Counted from the first letter of the stretch, positions 13,901 through 28,418 are shown. The stretch is 64,000 nt of DNA from Dromaius novaehollandiae (GCF_036370855.1 NC_088130.1:67246941-67310940), one strand, 5' to 3'. Notes: generated by a model from the letters alone, not told the origin. Program-made: numbers and translations.

Positions 13901-16900
13901 CAGGGATTCAAACACTGCCTGCCTTCTCCATCTCAGCCACAGAGAGCACTGATGCTAAAACTTTTGCCACTTGATGCTTTTCTTTAAAAACAAATGAAAG
14001 TGATGAGTCAGAAAAAACTCCAGGTGATGGAGGATAAGATATCGGTTTCAGACCCTTTTCACAACAAAAGCCGCTGCCGCAACCTGTGATAGAGCTCTCA
14101 ATGCTTGCAAATTCTTGCAGAGCTTTAATTCGCAGCTCATGTACTTGTGAGCTCTCTCCCTTTATTTAATCTGGGAAGATAGGAGCATTATGTAAAGCAA
14201 CCAACAGCAGAAATGAGAAAGGGAACGGGACCAGTAGCCAGGAATGACTTTGGAGGCAGCTGAGTGCCCTTCTCCATCCAATTTCCACCTCTCTCCTGAT
14301 CTCTCCCCCCGCGCTGTCTCTGGTGCTTCTCCAGCCTCTCATGGCAGTTGCTCAGCTCCTTGCCTTTGCGAGGTTAGTTAGGCATGATGGTGATGCCATC
14401 TCGCAGGTCCCCATCACACCCTGAAATTCAGAACGCTCTTGGGGAATACCCTGTAACGGCAGCAGGGCTGCATGTCTCAGCTTCTCTTACTACACTAGAC
14501 TAGATCCAGTCATTTTACGATAATGCACCATAGCCTGTGTGCATACTCCATTTATACACATACTGGTGTATACAGCATCAAAGGAGGCCATGTAACTGGT
14601 GTGCTCACGATTGGGATCCAGTCCAATACGTTTAGAGGAAACAGACTGAGGGATTCCTCCCAGCGATACCAGGCCGTGTGCAGAGCTGCTGCTAGGGACA
14701 ACCAACAACTTCTGTGTCGGGAGAGAAGTTCAGTGCACTAAATAAACTACTCAGAGCAATGTCGGCAGCATCTATCATGTACCAGTCATAGGAAGATGTA
14801 GGACATCAGTGGGATAGACATGCTGGATAGAGAGGAAAATCAGGGAAGTCAGGGCTTTGCTGTCTCCTGAAGTTCTCAGTTCCCTTCTCCTCTGAAGAAA
14901 ATGGATGAAACACAAGACTTGCTTTGCACAAAACCTGGTCAGGGATTCAGCGAGGTGACTCATGGGTCGCATGTCACTTCCCTGGGATAATATTTCACTT
15001 TGGTTAGAAACAGAGGGGGCACAGGACTGTGTGTTAGAGAGATGACTCATTAGGTGACCTTCAGCTCATGTCTCTTGAGGAAAATATTCAAAGGGAAAGA
15101 GAGTTTAAACCCTGGAATAGACGGTTTTAGGAAGGCTAACATCTTTGGGGGTGTTAAGAATAGGGCAGAGGAACGCCTATCAGGTACAGCGCAGGGACCT
15201 CTCGGTGGACGCGAGTTAGCTGCAGTTCCCCGGTACCACAGTTCAGGACAACATGCTACTCAGGCCATAGGCAACCCCTGCATCCAGATTGCAACTGCTG
15301 CTCTCTCCGACAAAAGTAAGATTTGATCTTGTCTGACAGCATGGCATAGACTAAGTGAGCCCTCAAGGTTTAGTCCAGCTTTATTTTCTGTGGTTTTTTT
15401 CCTCATCTGCCCATATTGTGCAAAAGTTGATCATAATATATCTTTATATTACGAGGGTAAGGAAAGGGGTAAAAGCTGTCTTGGAACTGATTTGCAATTG
15501 TTGTATAAAAACTGCTTCCGAAATACCAAAATGGTGGTATAAATGCAAGCTGTAAGAGTCTGATAGTAATTATAGGGTGCACACACATATATAGGAGTGA
15601 TGTTTTATTCTCATTTAAAAGACATAAAGCTTTCAAATAATGCAGACTGCCTGCATGTGAAGATTTACTGCTTCTTGCTGCGTGATTGAATTACTCTATG
15701 TACCCCCCTAACAGACTCCAGCGTAATCGTTGTTTAAATTCTTTAATAGCTTTTAGAATAAGTTCTTCTCACTTGTGGCCTGAAAAAAAAGCATTTTTAC
15801 AGCAACAGATTCATTTCTGCAGCTGACTCTCTGTGCAGAAATAAGGCTGCTAGAAAACCAGTATTTAGCAGAGTCCCTGCCAACAGAGTATAGGTATATA
15901 ACAAATAACTATTCTGACAGTTTTCCCTTGCCAAAACAAGCAAGGACTCTGCTATTGATCTCCCCTATGCCACAGGCTGGGACATGAGAACAGTGACCAT
16001 TTCAACGTTTTTTATGGTAGTGGCAGTTTCCTGATGTAATCCAGCATTATTCCCTGCTGGCCACACAAAAGCTCACAAAAAAGGCCAGACCTCAGCTGAG
16101 CATCTGGTTCAAAGGAAAATTTAGCAGAGAGCTGAGCACTGGAAAGATGAATCAACGCACAAGCAAGCTGCAGCTCTGGATTTAAGTGGAAGTCCACAGC
16201 ATTTAACCTACTTTAGCAGATCAATGCAGGGGATTTTTAATCAACATATTAATCCTAAAATAAAAATAATTACCCCAGAGATCCGTATTAAAGTCCCTTA
16301 ATTATATCTCATTTCATCATTCTTTTCACTCAGGATCAAGAGCTACAAAGACCAGAGTTTCCCAGCGTCATTTTTCCCGCTTAGAGTTCCCCTTCTCGCT
16401 AGGACTTTAGCTGATTCTGGCAGGACGAAAGATTTGCCTTGCCGAGAGCAGCCACATCCATCCCTCTTGGATGAAACCCTGGTGAAAAAAATGCATGGGC
16501 AGGTATTCGGCCTTCTAGTTGCAGATGGCACAATACAAAACAGCAGGGGAAGGAGTGAAGAATGCTGTACGGTGTGTGAAAAATGCGGGAATGCCTATAA
16601 ATCTGATAGCTATGTCCTCTCTCTTTGCCAGGAGAGAGGCCCTAACTGGAGTCTGGACCCTCTCCTGAATTTCCCTGAGTGGACGGGACTTACCACGGTA
16701 TTTCTTTCCCAGAGCAGCCTCTCCTGCCTGCAGTCCTGCCATCCCTGCGGCCAGGCTTTTGGGCAGCCACAGGACGGCCAGGCTCCACGACACCATCCGC
16801 AGGGAGGTTAGGGTGGGAAATCACGGCAATAAAACAGCCAAGGGCCCAGTCTCTGCTTGTAAGGGCAGCTGGCGTGGCACAACTTACAGCCACCCAACTA

Positions 16901-18149
16901 ACTTTCCCCCCTTTCTCCTCTCGCCCCAGAAAAGGGTGACTGTTCAGACTGCTTACGGGGAGCAGTCCCTGGGCTATGCTATCCTCTGAGTTGTGCCCAT
17001 GCTACTTGTTTTAGGTCAGCTTTATAGATTCCCCTTCCCTCGCTGGCCTTTACTCAGTTCAACCATCTTCTTGCAGAAAAGCAAACTAGCTTTGTGTTAT
17101 ATTTAGGCTTAAAAGCAGTACACATTTACTGGAATAGTACTTCAGGGCAATTTCAGTTTTTTCAAAGTACACTAGGGAATTTTTTCCCGCTGCCTTGGGA
17201 AAAGGCCCGGAGGCCTGCTGTTGTTGCAAATGTAGGGATGCAAGCACAGACTATTGCAGAACAAGCAGCAAACTGAACATTAGTGAGTAACTAGCCGTAG
17301 GTTTAGCCAGTGTCCTCAAGCTTCAGCTTGGCAAACGGCACTGACGCTATAAATATCCCACTCCCTCTCTGCAAAGATGCTCTCCAGAACCACCAGCTCA
17401 ACTGTGTTCCCCAGAGGTGCAAGCTATAACATGTCCAAGACCCTCATAGCCGGTGTAAGCTTGTAACAGGGGAATTAATACCGGAGGTTTATGAAAGAAG
17501 AGACTAAGTGAAAGTTACATGCACCTCTGCATGGAGCAGATCAGAGACCAAACGGCCTGGGAATGGTCCCTTGGCTTTCTCCCTGACAGCTGAGTGCAAA
17601 TGGCAGACTGAAACTGTAACATACTGCAGAACAAGAGAGCAAGAGCAGGGAAGAAAAACTGAAAAGCACCTTCATGATAATATTATGGTAACTATGTAGG
17701 CAGCTATGTAAATCACCTTTCTATTGCTAATAACTGACGGGTCGAGACTGCCACATCCTGCACTTCTATTTCCATGAAAGATGGGAACTAGCAGTAACCA
17801 GCAGAAAGGGGTCCGAGTGCTTTTTACCTGTACTGGGGATGGTGGGGGGAAACCCTCTTTGAGATCTTTGATGTGATAAATAAAAGCAGAAGAAACAAAT
17901 CATTAAAATCTGGAACTAAAAACTTAAATAAACCGTGTTTGTTAGCCACAGTGACAAAATGTATAGTTGCCTCCTGCTTTGGCCCTTTTGCTGGCAGAGC
18001 ACTCAAAACTAGAGGGTTTTTTGCAAGTTTGGGAGTCAGACATTATCCTTTTTTGCATTCTCTGCAGGCCACCGATGGCAGAAGAGGCTCCGATAGAGAC
18101 TGGCCACAGAGCTAACTCAGTAGAAGAGTTTTACTGGCATCTTCTCACC

Positions 18150-18167
18150 TTTTTTTTTTTTTTTTTT
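18150..18167 (+). repeat. T18 homopolymer
   Basis: Uninterrupted run of 18 T, followed by further T-rich sequence to about 18190. No recognisable retroposed sequence is attached to it. Confidence 0.9.
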
Positions 18168-18429
18168 ACTTTATTGTTTTTTTATTTCAATTTATACTTG
18201 GGATTTATTTTCCACCGCTCTATCCTGCTGCAGTTATTTGCACTTAGGAAAACAACTAGGGCTGCAATGCCTCTAGGACAAATGGGAAAAACTGAGAAAA
18301 CAAGGCAAGATGAGACCTCAACCGGCCATCAAGTCATCCCTCTCAGCACCAGGGCGGCTCAGTGCTACACTATCTCACATATTTCTGAAGCCCCCAAAGA
18401 TGGAGATTTTAAACCTCCTTAGGTAGTCT

Positions 18430-18840
18430 TACCCCTAAGAAGTTTCCCCTCATGTCAGGATCTAAATCCTTCCTGCTGTAACTTAAGCCCATGACTTCTT
18501 GTCATCACGGGAGCTGTCAGAGCAATTTGTTTATTACATTCCTCTTCGCAGCAACTGTTTGGGTATTTCAAGACAGTTATCATCTCTTCCCTTAATTTTC
18601 TCTAAGCTAAACAAACACAGCTTTTTCAGACTTTTCTCACTTATCATGTTTTCTACACCTCTGCTCACTCCTGATGCTTTCCTTTGGCTCCTTCCAGCTG
18701 AATCGCATCTTTCTGGAAGCGAGGTGCCCAAAACCGGACTGAGTCCCCCAGCCAAGGCCTCACTGCGGAGCAGGGTGCACAGATTGCTCCGTCTCTTAAC
18801 TACAACACTCCTGTTTACACATATTATTATGCTTGCTATT
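18430..18840 (-). mobile_element. Degraded CR1 LINE, ORF2 C-terminal region and 3' part
   Basis: The plus strand shows CR1 landmarks in reverse-complement order: TTTTCAGACTTTTCTCACTTA, TCATGTTTTCTACACCT, TTTCTGGAAGCGAGGTGCCC, CAAGGCCTCACTGCGGAGCA and CTACAACACTCCTGTTTACA. A minus-strand reading frame through it (18534-18893) includes SEKSLKKLCLFSLEKIKGRD, which resembles the CR1 reverse-transcriptase C-terminal stretch with LFSLEKRR. It is clearly diverged, and an older copy than the one near 39 kb. Boundaries are approximate. Confidence 0.8.
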
Positions 18841-20854
18841 CCCCCCAGTGAGAAACATATTTGGATTGTCAGCATTTTGCTTGCTCTTGGCACTAGATGA
18901 GTTGCAAGCTAGGCAAGAATCGAACCATTGATCTCTTTTGGCAAATCACTGCTAAATTACAGTAGAAACTTCCATAGCAGCTACCTACACTATTGAAACC
19001 CACTTACCTCAAAGCATGTAAGAGAAACATTCCCCTTTAAAAATCATGCACTTCCATTCAGATTTAAGTAAAATAAACTCTGCGTGGGTCAAGGTTAAAC
19101 ACTTGAAGCTCCCCACTGGTGTTTGCTGTAATAAGAGCAGTGCCATTTTCAGATCAAAGACTGATGTGATCTACAGCAAATCAGTCTCAGCAGCAAATAC
19201 ATGAGAAGACAGCAGTGAAAATATAAAGCAATCTCTTTGCTATTTGGAACACTAACATTGCTACTTTGATTTTAGGAAAGGCATCTGCATTTTGGTTTCT
19301 AACAACATTAAAGTTTCGACAAGCGCATACTGCCATAATTTGACCTCTCGAGCCATTTCAGCTTGAATTTACATACAGTGAAAAGCCTATATTGCACGGT
19401 CTGATCAGAGGCAGATACCCCGCTGGTAGAAGTCAGTCTAGCTGAAGTAAGACCTAGATTTTTACAGCAGCTGAAGATTAAAACACAATCCAACAAATAA
19501 ACAAATCCTATCGTGCCTAACATTTTCCTTTACTAATAGTCTAAGAGACATTACAGATGCCAGATGCATCTTCCCAAGAGAGATTAACCTTGTCAGCACA
19601 ACACCGAGAAGTGGTTTGAGCCTGTGTAATGGTACAGCTGGATCTCAGTCTCAATTCAGGTTTAACAGACAACTTTTCCATTCCCTCACATCCCCCCTTA
19701 CCTTTTGAGATAGTTTCTCCCATAGAGGATCTGCTGCAGCAAGGTGACCACGGCAAAAGCGCAGATGAATATGAAGAACAAAGTTCTGTTTCCCAGCAAA
19801 TCTCTGCTTGATGAAGGGTCAGTGTATCCCATCCTTAAAAGCCACTGAAGCTCTGCTGGGTGAAATTCAGTCCATTGTCACGTTCATGCCCTTCTCACTG
19901 GGAAGCAGAGGGGAACGCTCACCGGCTTTTCTGTGCGAAATCCAAGGGCAAGGTATCCCATTGTTCAGCCCTGCTGCCCCTTCCTTGCTCCTTTTGGATG
20001 TTCGCTCCAGGCTTGTGCGCAATGGCTTGCTTCCAGCGTAAAGTTTCCAGGAGATTCAGACGTGGGTAACATCTAAAATCATCTCTTCAGAGCTCTTTGG
20101 GCGCAGGCAGTCTGTGCTGTGCGAGAGGCATTCTGTTCCCTCTAAGCCTCTCCTGAAAACCCGCTGCTAGCAATTATCTACTTCAATCCCATTTTCATAT
20201 TCCAGATGGGGGAAGCTGCAAATAAACCAGAAAACTGCAGCCAATGGCAAACACAGGGCTCCGGCAACCCGCTTTGGAAACACATAGTCGTCAGCTCGTC
20301 TTCGCTTCTGCTCAGCGATTCCAACAAAATGTACTTGCAAGGAGACGTGACTGGGGTGTGCTATTATTGAACAAGTATGTAATGATCATGAGGATTTCAT
20401 TCAGTCCCCTGCAAAAACAACAGCAGCAATCTGGTCAGGCTAGCAGGGAAGCTGCAGTTTGTGTAGCAGTGTGCCATGCGTACCGTGCCTTCGGTGCCGG
20501 AGCATTTGCATGCAGAATGCAGTGCCTTTAGTCATACACCGCTTGCTATTTGGGCTTCTCTGTTTCCCCTGGTTATTCCTCCAGAGTAAGCACAAGCAAG
20601 GTCACCGTGCATCCCTTCAAGGACAGAGCTCACAGTTCCTGCATGCTGATTTATTGGAGGCTCTGAGTAGCCTCACAGCCGCAGAGAGGGAGACTGCCTC
20701 TCAGTGCAGCCTTTAAAAACTATTCATTTAAAGAGACAAATATTCTGATTGTTCCTGCACTGTGAACAGTTCACTTTTGAAAGGGCGAAGCAACAAGACT
20801 TTATCCATGGCCAGCGTAATTCTTATAAAAGCTCCCCATTGTCAGGAGGGGCGC

Positions 20855-20920
20855 AATTCTGCTCCCAGGGCAATCAGTGGGAGTTTTGCTGTTGATTTCA
20901 GTGGGAGCAAAATCTGCCCC
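20855..20920. repeat. Palindromic old-repeat-like segment
   Basis: ATTCTGCTCCCA (20856-20867) pairs with TGGGAGCAAAAT (20902-20913) with one mismatch, around GTTGATTTCAGTGGGAG. Sequences of the type TTGACTTCAATGGGAGCAGGAT are scattered through bird and turtle DNA as remnants of old interspersed repeats, as I recall. I cannot name the family. Confidence 0.5.
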
Positions 20921-23900
20921 CAATCTTTCACTTCTTTAAACAAATGCCTATGAAAGCTTTCCCTGTAAATGAAATGTCTTGGCTAGGAGGCTGTTTAACC
21001 CCAATAACTGAGTGGGATAAGTATTTTGAAAGCAAAACAAGGAAAAAATCCTTCATCTAAGAGAAGGGTAAGATTTTTATGTGAATAAATTTTCCAGCAG
21101 TTAAATCAGCATATGCAAAATGCTGTGGTGTGCCAGCAGCCCAGCTGCGTGAAGCAGCAAGCAGGGACTGTTTCTCAAATTCGCCTGAGCTGTAATTGGT
21201 GCTGCATGGGAAGAAGAGCCAAAGGTAACTTTGTGTGACCTGTTCAACTCAGTCCCTGAAGCTAGGGCTAGTCCTCCGCATGAACTAAGGCCATTTAGGC
21301 AAGAGAAACAAAGGCTAAAGCAGGCGTTACCTATTTTTAAGCACATAACAAAAGTGTCTGAGGTAGGAACCCGGTCACCCTGAACTCCTTTTGCAGACAC
21401 GAACCTCCAAGGGGAGATCCCACCCTTTGTAATCCCTTGATTTTGTAGTTAAGGTGCAGGAATCCAGGAATTCTCCTTTGATCCCTTTCAAAGCTCCCAC
21501 ATATGTGTTTGTGAACCCTACTAAAGGCTTCATTTATCAGCTGAGCATAAACAAAGAGTGGTTATCTCAGATTAGTGCAAAGATTATCCAGCTTAATGTC
21601 TTGCCCATGTGGGGAAGGGTGGAAGAACAGGGCAAGGATGGAGTGACACCTCCTTGGAGACACTCTCCCAGCATTTTGCGCTTCGGGGTCTTCCTGAACC
21701 AGGGAAAGCAAAACAATATTTTGGTTAGAAAAATAAATGATTTGGATGCACTCACTTGCGTTGCACAAGGAATAACACACATAATGCAAATTAAATAGCA
21801 GAACCAGTATGATTCCCTCTTATACGGCCAAATGTGTTGCTTTTAATGATCAGTTCATGTAGGCCCATATAACATGTGAGTGGTTCCACAGAGAAACCAT
21901 GCCATTTAGCTGGATCTAACCAAGTGCCCTCTTCCTTTTCAGTAACAGGAAAAGCAACATGGCCATCAGAAACCCCAGGCTGAGACCCCTCGAGATACTA
22001 TACAGGCAAATTTGCATGGCAAAGCTGAAAGATAGAAGCAGAAGGTACTCAAAGCTTGGAGTTGTTGGGCTTTTATTGATAGCTCTGAAAATCCCTCCAA
22101 GAAACTTGTCTCAGTTGCTCCAGGAGTTTTTTTAGAATTACACCAAAGCACCAGAGAGCAGATTTTGACTGTTTATTTCCTTCCATGGGTGTGATACCAG
22201 TTTTGCAGATCTTAGTATCACCCAGGTTTTAGTGAAAACCCTTTCTGCCTTTCTTCCTCTATTCCCTTCTATTACAAGTGATTTGTTATTGAGATATCTG
22301 TGCTGTAGTGCACCAAACACATGAGTCTTTTAGCTATTCCCCCTCCTGGTTTAATGGCCAGCATGAGCTGTAGTAAATAACACAGAATCCCCACGTGCTG
22401 TCAGTCACGCTTTGGCTCTCTGTGTCCTCTCATCCTTCTCTGCTATGTCAGAGCTGGCCAGAAGATACAGCACCTGAGAGGACTACGTGCAGCCAAGCTG
22501 CATCCCTAAAACAAGAAGCACAGTACAAAGATATGTATTACAAATGGAGAGGGTTTTCTGTGCCAGATCTTGCACAGATACTGTTCCTGATGTCATGTGT
22601 AAAAGAAATCTATGTTTGCTGCCTTCAAACCAGTACTACAGTAATGCTGCAGAACATGAAACAGAGCAGCTCTGTGCAAGCATAAAGAAATAGGATGTCT
22701 ATTGACAATTTTCAAAGGATGCTCAAGGTTGCCTGCAAGATTTGCTGTGAGCGAAAAAAAGTCACATGGTGCATGCAGAAGGGCTGAATGAGCGATTGTG
22801 CCAGTGCTTGTTCCCAGAGGCCTTTCGAGAATTTGACTTGTCAACTATAGCCTCCTTCAAAGCATCAGGCCTCTGTAATGAGTTCAAGAGAACATATTTT
22901 TTTAAATGATTTTACACTCTGTGCTTAAGTAAACAACTGGCAACAAAAGATCCCCTCCTGAACTTGAGAGGGGCTTGGGGGACGGACATTACAGAAACAG
23001 TCATGCTGCAAATGCAGATTTGATGACTATGACTGGACACCAGTGGAGCAGGTATCGCCTATGCAATGGGCATTGCAGCTACTGCAGCTACAATGCTACT
23101 GGTAACATTCAGGTTCCTGGAGCACAGGAACCCAGTAAATAAGATCTTTTCCATCGCCAGAGAATCAAGTATCACTTCACTAATATCAGCTACTCAAAAT
23201 ACCTCTTATGAGGTGGTGAGAGAGAGACAGTTAAGCTGCATGATATGCACAAGCTCCCAAAGGATATTCCTGTATAACCTGTTGCCTAAAACACTGGCCC
23301 AGATATCATGCAGGTAGCTCAGACTCTGCTTGCTCTGCAACTCAGGTGTCCCACAGCACCACAGATGTGTCCAAGGCAAAAAGATACCTGCTACGCATCA
23401 ACCATACAATGCCCTGTGGATAGGGACATGCTGTGGTTTGCTGCAAGGTGTGGACCTTTCTCCTGCACCACAACTCAGTGCTCTCCTTAAAGCATGTGCC
23501 ATGCCATGGACTGGCACTCAGATAGTTTAAACTTGTGATGCATTGAGTTTGAGAGGTGTTGGCTTTGTGCTTAGATTTGGTCCTGTGCTTAGAGTACAAG
23601 AGATAGCAATGAGGCTTGAAGGAAGGCTGGAAGGCTTGAAAAAAACAGAAGTCCTCCTGCCCATCCCAGTAATCCAACCCTGAGGAACAGTTCTCCCTCC
23701 CACGGAGGCCCTGGGCTGTGTAATTCTGCAAAGCACCCTAGTTAGCTGATGTAAAAATTAATGAGCGTTGTGGCAAAGTGGAACAGCTCGTAACCCTAGT
23801 TATATTCTCTGTGTCTACTGTAATATTAGGCCGTTGGAAACAGTCTTTCTTACGTCTTGCTGACCTTTATTTATTGTATCTGATCTGCTTGCTAAATATC

Positions 23901-26900
23901 ATCAGACATAATCCTTCATGAAAAACAACTCCAGCCTGAGCAGCAAGATCTGAGCCCTCTAACACAAACAGGAACATGCTCCAGACAGTGATGTTCTCTA
24001 CTGGGAGCTTGCCATTTGCTTTTAAGTCGAAATGAAGCAAAACTGAATTTTAAAAAAGAGTTAAAATTGAATCCCAAACAGAAAGAAATCCTGGTCAATC
24101 ACGGAAACAAGGTCTCTGAAGCTCCACATAGGAAAAGATGCATTAGCAAAAGTACAGAATCTAGTAGGAATCATATTGCACTCTGGTGCAGAGAACATGC
24201 ACACCTTTCTCTGCTGAAAGGACGCTACATGGTCCTAATTTCTAAATTGCAGTATATTTTTTAATGCAAATGAAATAGAGAAATTAACTTCTGATGTGCA
24301 TGTCTGATTGGGAATTTCCTTACATACCTTGCTCTGCAGGTGTCCTTTAAACCAGTGTTTGACAGATTATGCGCTGTCATTTCAGTTGCAAGCAAGGGCT
24401 TCTAGGGTCTTGGATAGAAGGGCAGGTCTGCTGGCTGTTTAAATCACGGCGTATATAACTGAGCATGTATCATGCAGGTCCAGAGTAAAGCAAAACAAGC
24501 TTCACAGTCCTCTTCGGGATCTGTTCCTTCTGCGACTGTTCAGCCACTCTACACTCCTTTCATGAATGTTACGCGCTTTAAAGAATTTTCTCATGCAACA
24601 CAGCAGAATATTATGGGTTGGAAAAGGTTTAGCAGAACACTTTTTACACCTCAACCTTTTGCCTTTTCTTTTCCAAAATAATAAAATAAAATCGGGTCTA
24701 TTTACAGTTTCTGCTAGGCTTCTGTCAACTGCTAGATCCCTGATTTTGCAAAACACTACCACATAGGTATATGCCTGGAAGATTTTGCTGAATATGAAAC
24801 TCATAAACACATGCTTATCAATATTAATACTTTTGCAGATATAAAACATGAATTTATTAGCATAATCTAGTGCTTAACACAATGTCTGGTCCCCCATCAC
24901 TGCCATAAATCCTTATATCTAAAACTCAGATATTAAAGGAAACTAAAAGGATTGAGCTAAGCTGTAAACATTAATTTCCTCGTGAGCTGGGCTAAGCCGT
25001 GAGGAGATGACAAGGGACACGCTGGCACCATGCCTCCTACCTGTGGAGCTGCCTGGATGGGAGGAAGTCTCCTCAAAGTAGCATATGGTTTGTACACTGG
25101 ATACCCATTACATCATCTGTTGAATCAAGACCAGTTTCCTTCCAACTACATTCACATAGGCAATGGGGGAGAAATGCTCTCGGTGCATAAAACAGCCCTC
25201 TTTTTACACTGCGGACGACATCTCTGCTGGGAAAGGAAGGAGGTCCTTCTCTTGCTGGTAGAAAGCTCTAACGTAGAGACCGCCCTGGCTCCCTGGCTAT
25301 AATGCTGAACATTTACTGTGAGCCGTTCCTTAGAGCAGGGCTTGTGCAATGCTTGCTAAAAGGTACAGCACACATTCACAGTTTGAAACGTATGCAAAAA
25401 TGTTGCATTACTGGTGCACTCCAGAAACCCTGCCGGCAGATTAGCAGCCCCCGCCTGCCTCTGCACAGCAGGGCTCGATGCTAGGGGCAGCCTCACTTTC
25501 CCAGAAGTTTTTCCAACCTCAGGGCTGGGCCAGCAACCCTTGGCTGAAAGACTCCTCTACACCCTCCCTTTCCTTCTGGCATTTCCCCACTGGGCAGCAA
25601 CACCCTGCACAGCCTCAAACCAAGCAGACCAAAGGCACAGCCTCAGCCAGGCAGATCTCCTTCTCCTATGCCCCAGAGACTTCTTTCAAATCTCATTCAC
25701 TTCCTAAGGAAAGGCCACCATCGGTTTTCAGACAAAACCAGAGAATCTGGTGCCCAGCCAACACTTAAAACTCATTTTTATATACCTCTGGCTTTGAGAA
25801 CTTGTCTTGAAAAGCCATAGAAGAGACATGGATTTTCTCAAAACTATCTCCGTTTAGGAACCTCTAGTGAGACCCTTCCAGATTCTTCGAAAATATAGGA
25901 ATTACAGCCTGATTTCTACAATCCTGCACACGCTCACAGCAGCCCTGCAAAGCTATGAGAATGGTGGAAGTTCAGTTTCTCTGCAGGGAAAAAAAACACA
26001 GCACTAAATTGCTTTTACAGGCCTCGTATCTGTTAAAAATATTAGTTCCATTTTGGAGCACTGTATGGGAGCCCTGGATTTAACATCAAACCAACAGGAC
26101 TGAATTTCTGCCAGAACCATGGATTGCAGTGACACAGAAATGCTGCACAGGCCAAGTGACGACAGCTCTCAGAAGAGGAACGTGATCCTGCCTCTATCCC
26201 ATGCAAGTCATAGCTCCTGCTTAGCTTGACAAAACCAAACTTAAAATCTAGTGAAAACCCGAAAAGGGCTGGAGTCAATGGCACTGACTTTACGAGTTTA
26301 ATTGCAGTTGAAAGTTTTGATAGTTCTTTTTCCACAAGATACACAAACATTTATAGCACAATGAACAAATATTTCCTATGATCAGAATAAGGAATCTAGT
26401 TGAATCATTTGTAATGGTGACAAACCTGATTTATATTTATTTCACTGCTTTAAGAATATATTTTTACAGCAACAATAAAAATGGGATATTTAATCTGGGA
26501 TATTAAAAAACCCTGAAATATGGCATAGGAATTTAGATTTAGTTCAAAGAAACAATGGATCTGACCTTGGAATATGTTTTGCAGAGTCAATGAATAGCAC
26601 TAATCAATATGGGGGGAAACATGAAGCAGAAAAGATTCCTCTGCATAATAAGGTAATTAAGTACTTCAAAAATTTCACATTGTATTCTAGAAAAGAGAGC
26701 TAATACAGGAAATGATTTAGGCTCTGGAAAAGTCACCTTTGTCTTTTTAGCACAGTATTGCATTGATTTTGCATTCAAAGGAATGAAGTATATTCCTCTT
26801 GATTTAACCATCAGCTCAATTCACATGCACCTCCAAGTGGTCCAAACATTCATCTTTTACACTTTCATGATGCCCTTCTACAGCACTGATTTCATTACTA

Positions 26901-28390
26901 ATCACATACTGTAAGCAACAAATGTTGTCTTGGACGGTCTACGTGTTTACCTGAGTTACTATTCTAGGCTAAGTCATTATATTTCCAGATATATAATGAT
27001 TTTTTTTAATCAATCTTGCATCTTAATTAGTTCAGTCCGCAACAAAAATTTAAAAAAAAATCCATCTGGTTTCTGTGGTCTTCAAAAATCCCCACTCTTC
27101 CTGAAACATATTTTATTTTGCTCTTCTAGCATTGTGGAGGTGCTCACTGCAAATTTGGACAACTGACCTTAAAGAAAGAAATTTCTCCTCCTGCAGTATT
27201 ATGACTAGGTGTGTCTTTCTGTCCCTCCTGTGACAGTGTGGATCCAGCTTTGAAGCTCTGCACAGTGTCCACGCTGACTTGCACGCAGTTACAGAGACAG
27301 CTATTAATAAAACTGGTGACCCTTTCAAATTCCTTCCTTTGGATCTGTGATCTGTAAGGAATTCCTATGTCATGCTTATTTGTATTAAGTTAGCAAACAG
27401 ACACCACTCCTGAAACGGCATTGTGTTAGATGCTGTAGCTGGGCATTATCAGAGCCAATCCTTGCCATGAAGTATTTATGGTTTAAGCAAGCAATAAAGA
27501 AAAGGTGAGAGAAGGATTTATTAGCTCCATTTACAGAGAGCAGGAACTGAGATTTAGAGGCTATATTTGATAGGATGTGACCGGCTCAGCGGCTGAAGAC
27601 TAGGATCCCAAACCAGATGCTATGATGGTGCATTTTGCCCATGTGCTGGCCTGGGAGTTCAGAGGGGACAGTTTGCCTTCCAGACCAAGAAATTCAGGCA
27701 TAGACGGAGCCTGGTTCACGCCTAACCTCTGCCAGCAATTTGAGCTCTGCTGAATCTATGAACCTAAAGCACATCTGCAACACCACTGGCAGAGGCAGTG
27801 TTGAGGTGGGCAGGGAGGGAGATTTAGGGCCTCTGCCAAAAGGGGATTTAAGCATCGTTTTCCTCTTGAAATTTTGGGAGTTAAATGAAAACCTTGTATG
27901 GATCTTGGCTGAAGCAAACTGTCCCAGGCTATAATTCAGATACAGATCTGCCATGAGATTTTAAACACAACCAAAGCTTGGGGCTAGGGGTTTGTTTCTG
28001 ACTGACTTGAACATGGCATAACCCTCATGGAAATTGCAGCTACCCGTTACCCATGAGCCCCATTACCCTGGCATGAGTATAAAAACATTTCCCAGGCTTA
28101 AGCTAGTGATATTTGCCTTTCCTGTTCACACACCATAATGGGCCATGAGCACGGCTAACATATGGTTAAAAGTATCACTATCACTGGTAATTACTAACAA
28201 ATGTCTGATGAGGCTTGAATCTTCCAGGACATGCTGCCAAGAAGAAACCCCATAACCGACCCCACCGGCATTTGCCATTTTGCACCTATTTCCACTGTTT
28301 ATGCTGCTCCAGTGTTAGACAGCCAATACAGCATCCTTTCCATACACCAGAAAGCTTCATGCATTTATCAGCATAGCTACGACCCTGCAA

Positions 28391-28418
28391 TTTGTTGTTG
28401 TTTGTTGTTGTTGTTGCT
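28391..28418 (+). repeat. Imperfect (TTG)n microsatellite
   Basis: TTG repeats with one T insertion, ending TTGTTGCTG. Confidence 0.8.

Larger units (their letters stand above)
1..18429. other. Gene-poor intergenic or intronic DNA
   Basis: AT-rich sequence with short ORFs on both strands, none with a domain I recognise. It contains the polypurine tract near 7.9 kb, three weak minus-strand ORFs that might be exons (3794-4027, 8395-8811, 12626-12721) and one signal-peptide-like candidate exon (16694-16796); these are given as findings rather than genes. No CR1 or RNA gene was recognised. It could equally be a long intron or flank of a gene outside the window. Confidence 0.6.

Noticed and set aside
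18534..18893. 119-codon minus-strand ORF
   Set aside because: It is the decayed C-terminal part of a CR1 reverse transcriptase frame, not a host gene.
18897..18985. Possible tRNA T-arm on the minus strand (GGTTCGATTC)
   Set aside because: No acceptor, D-arm or anticodon stem could be built around it.
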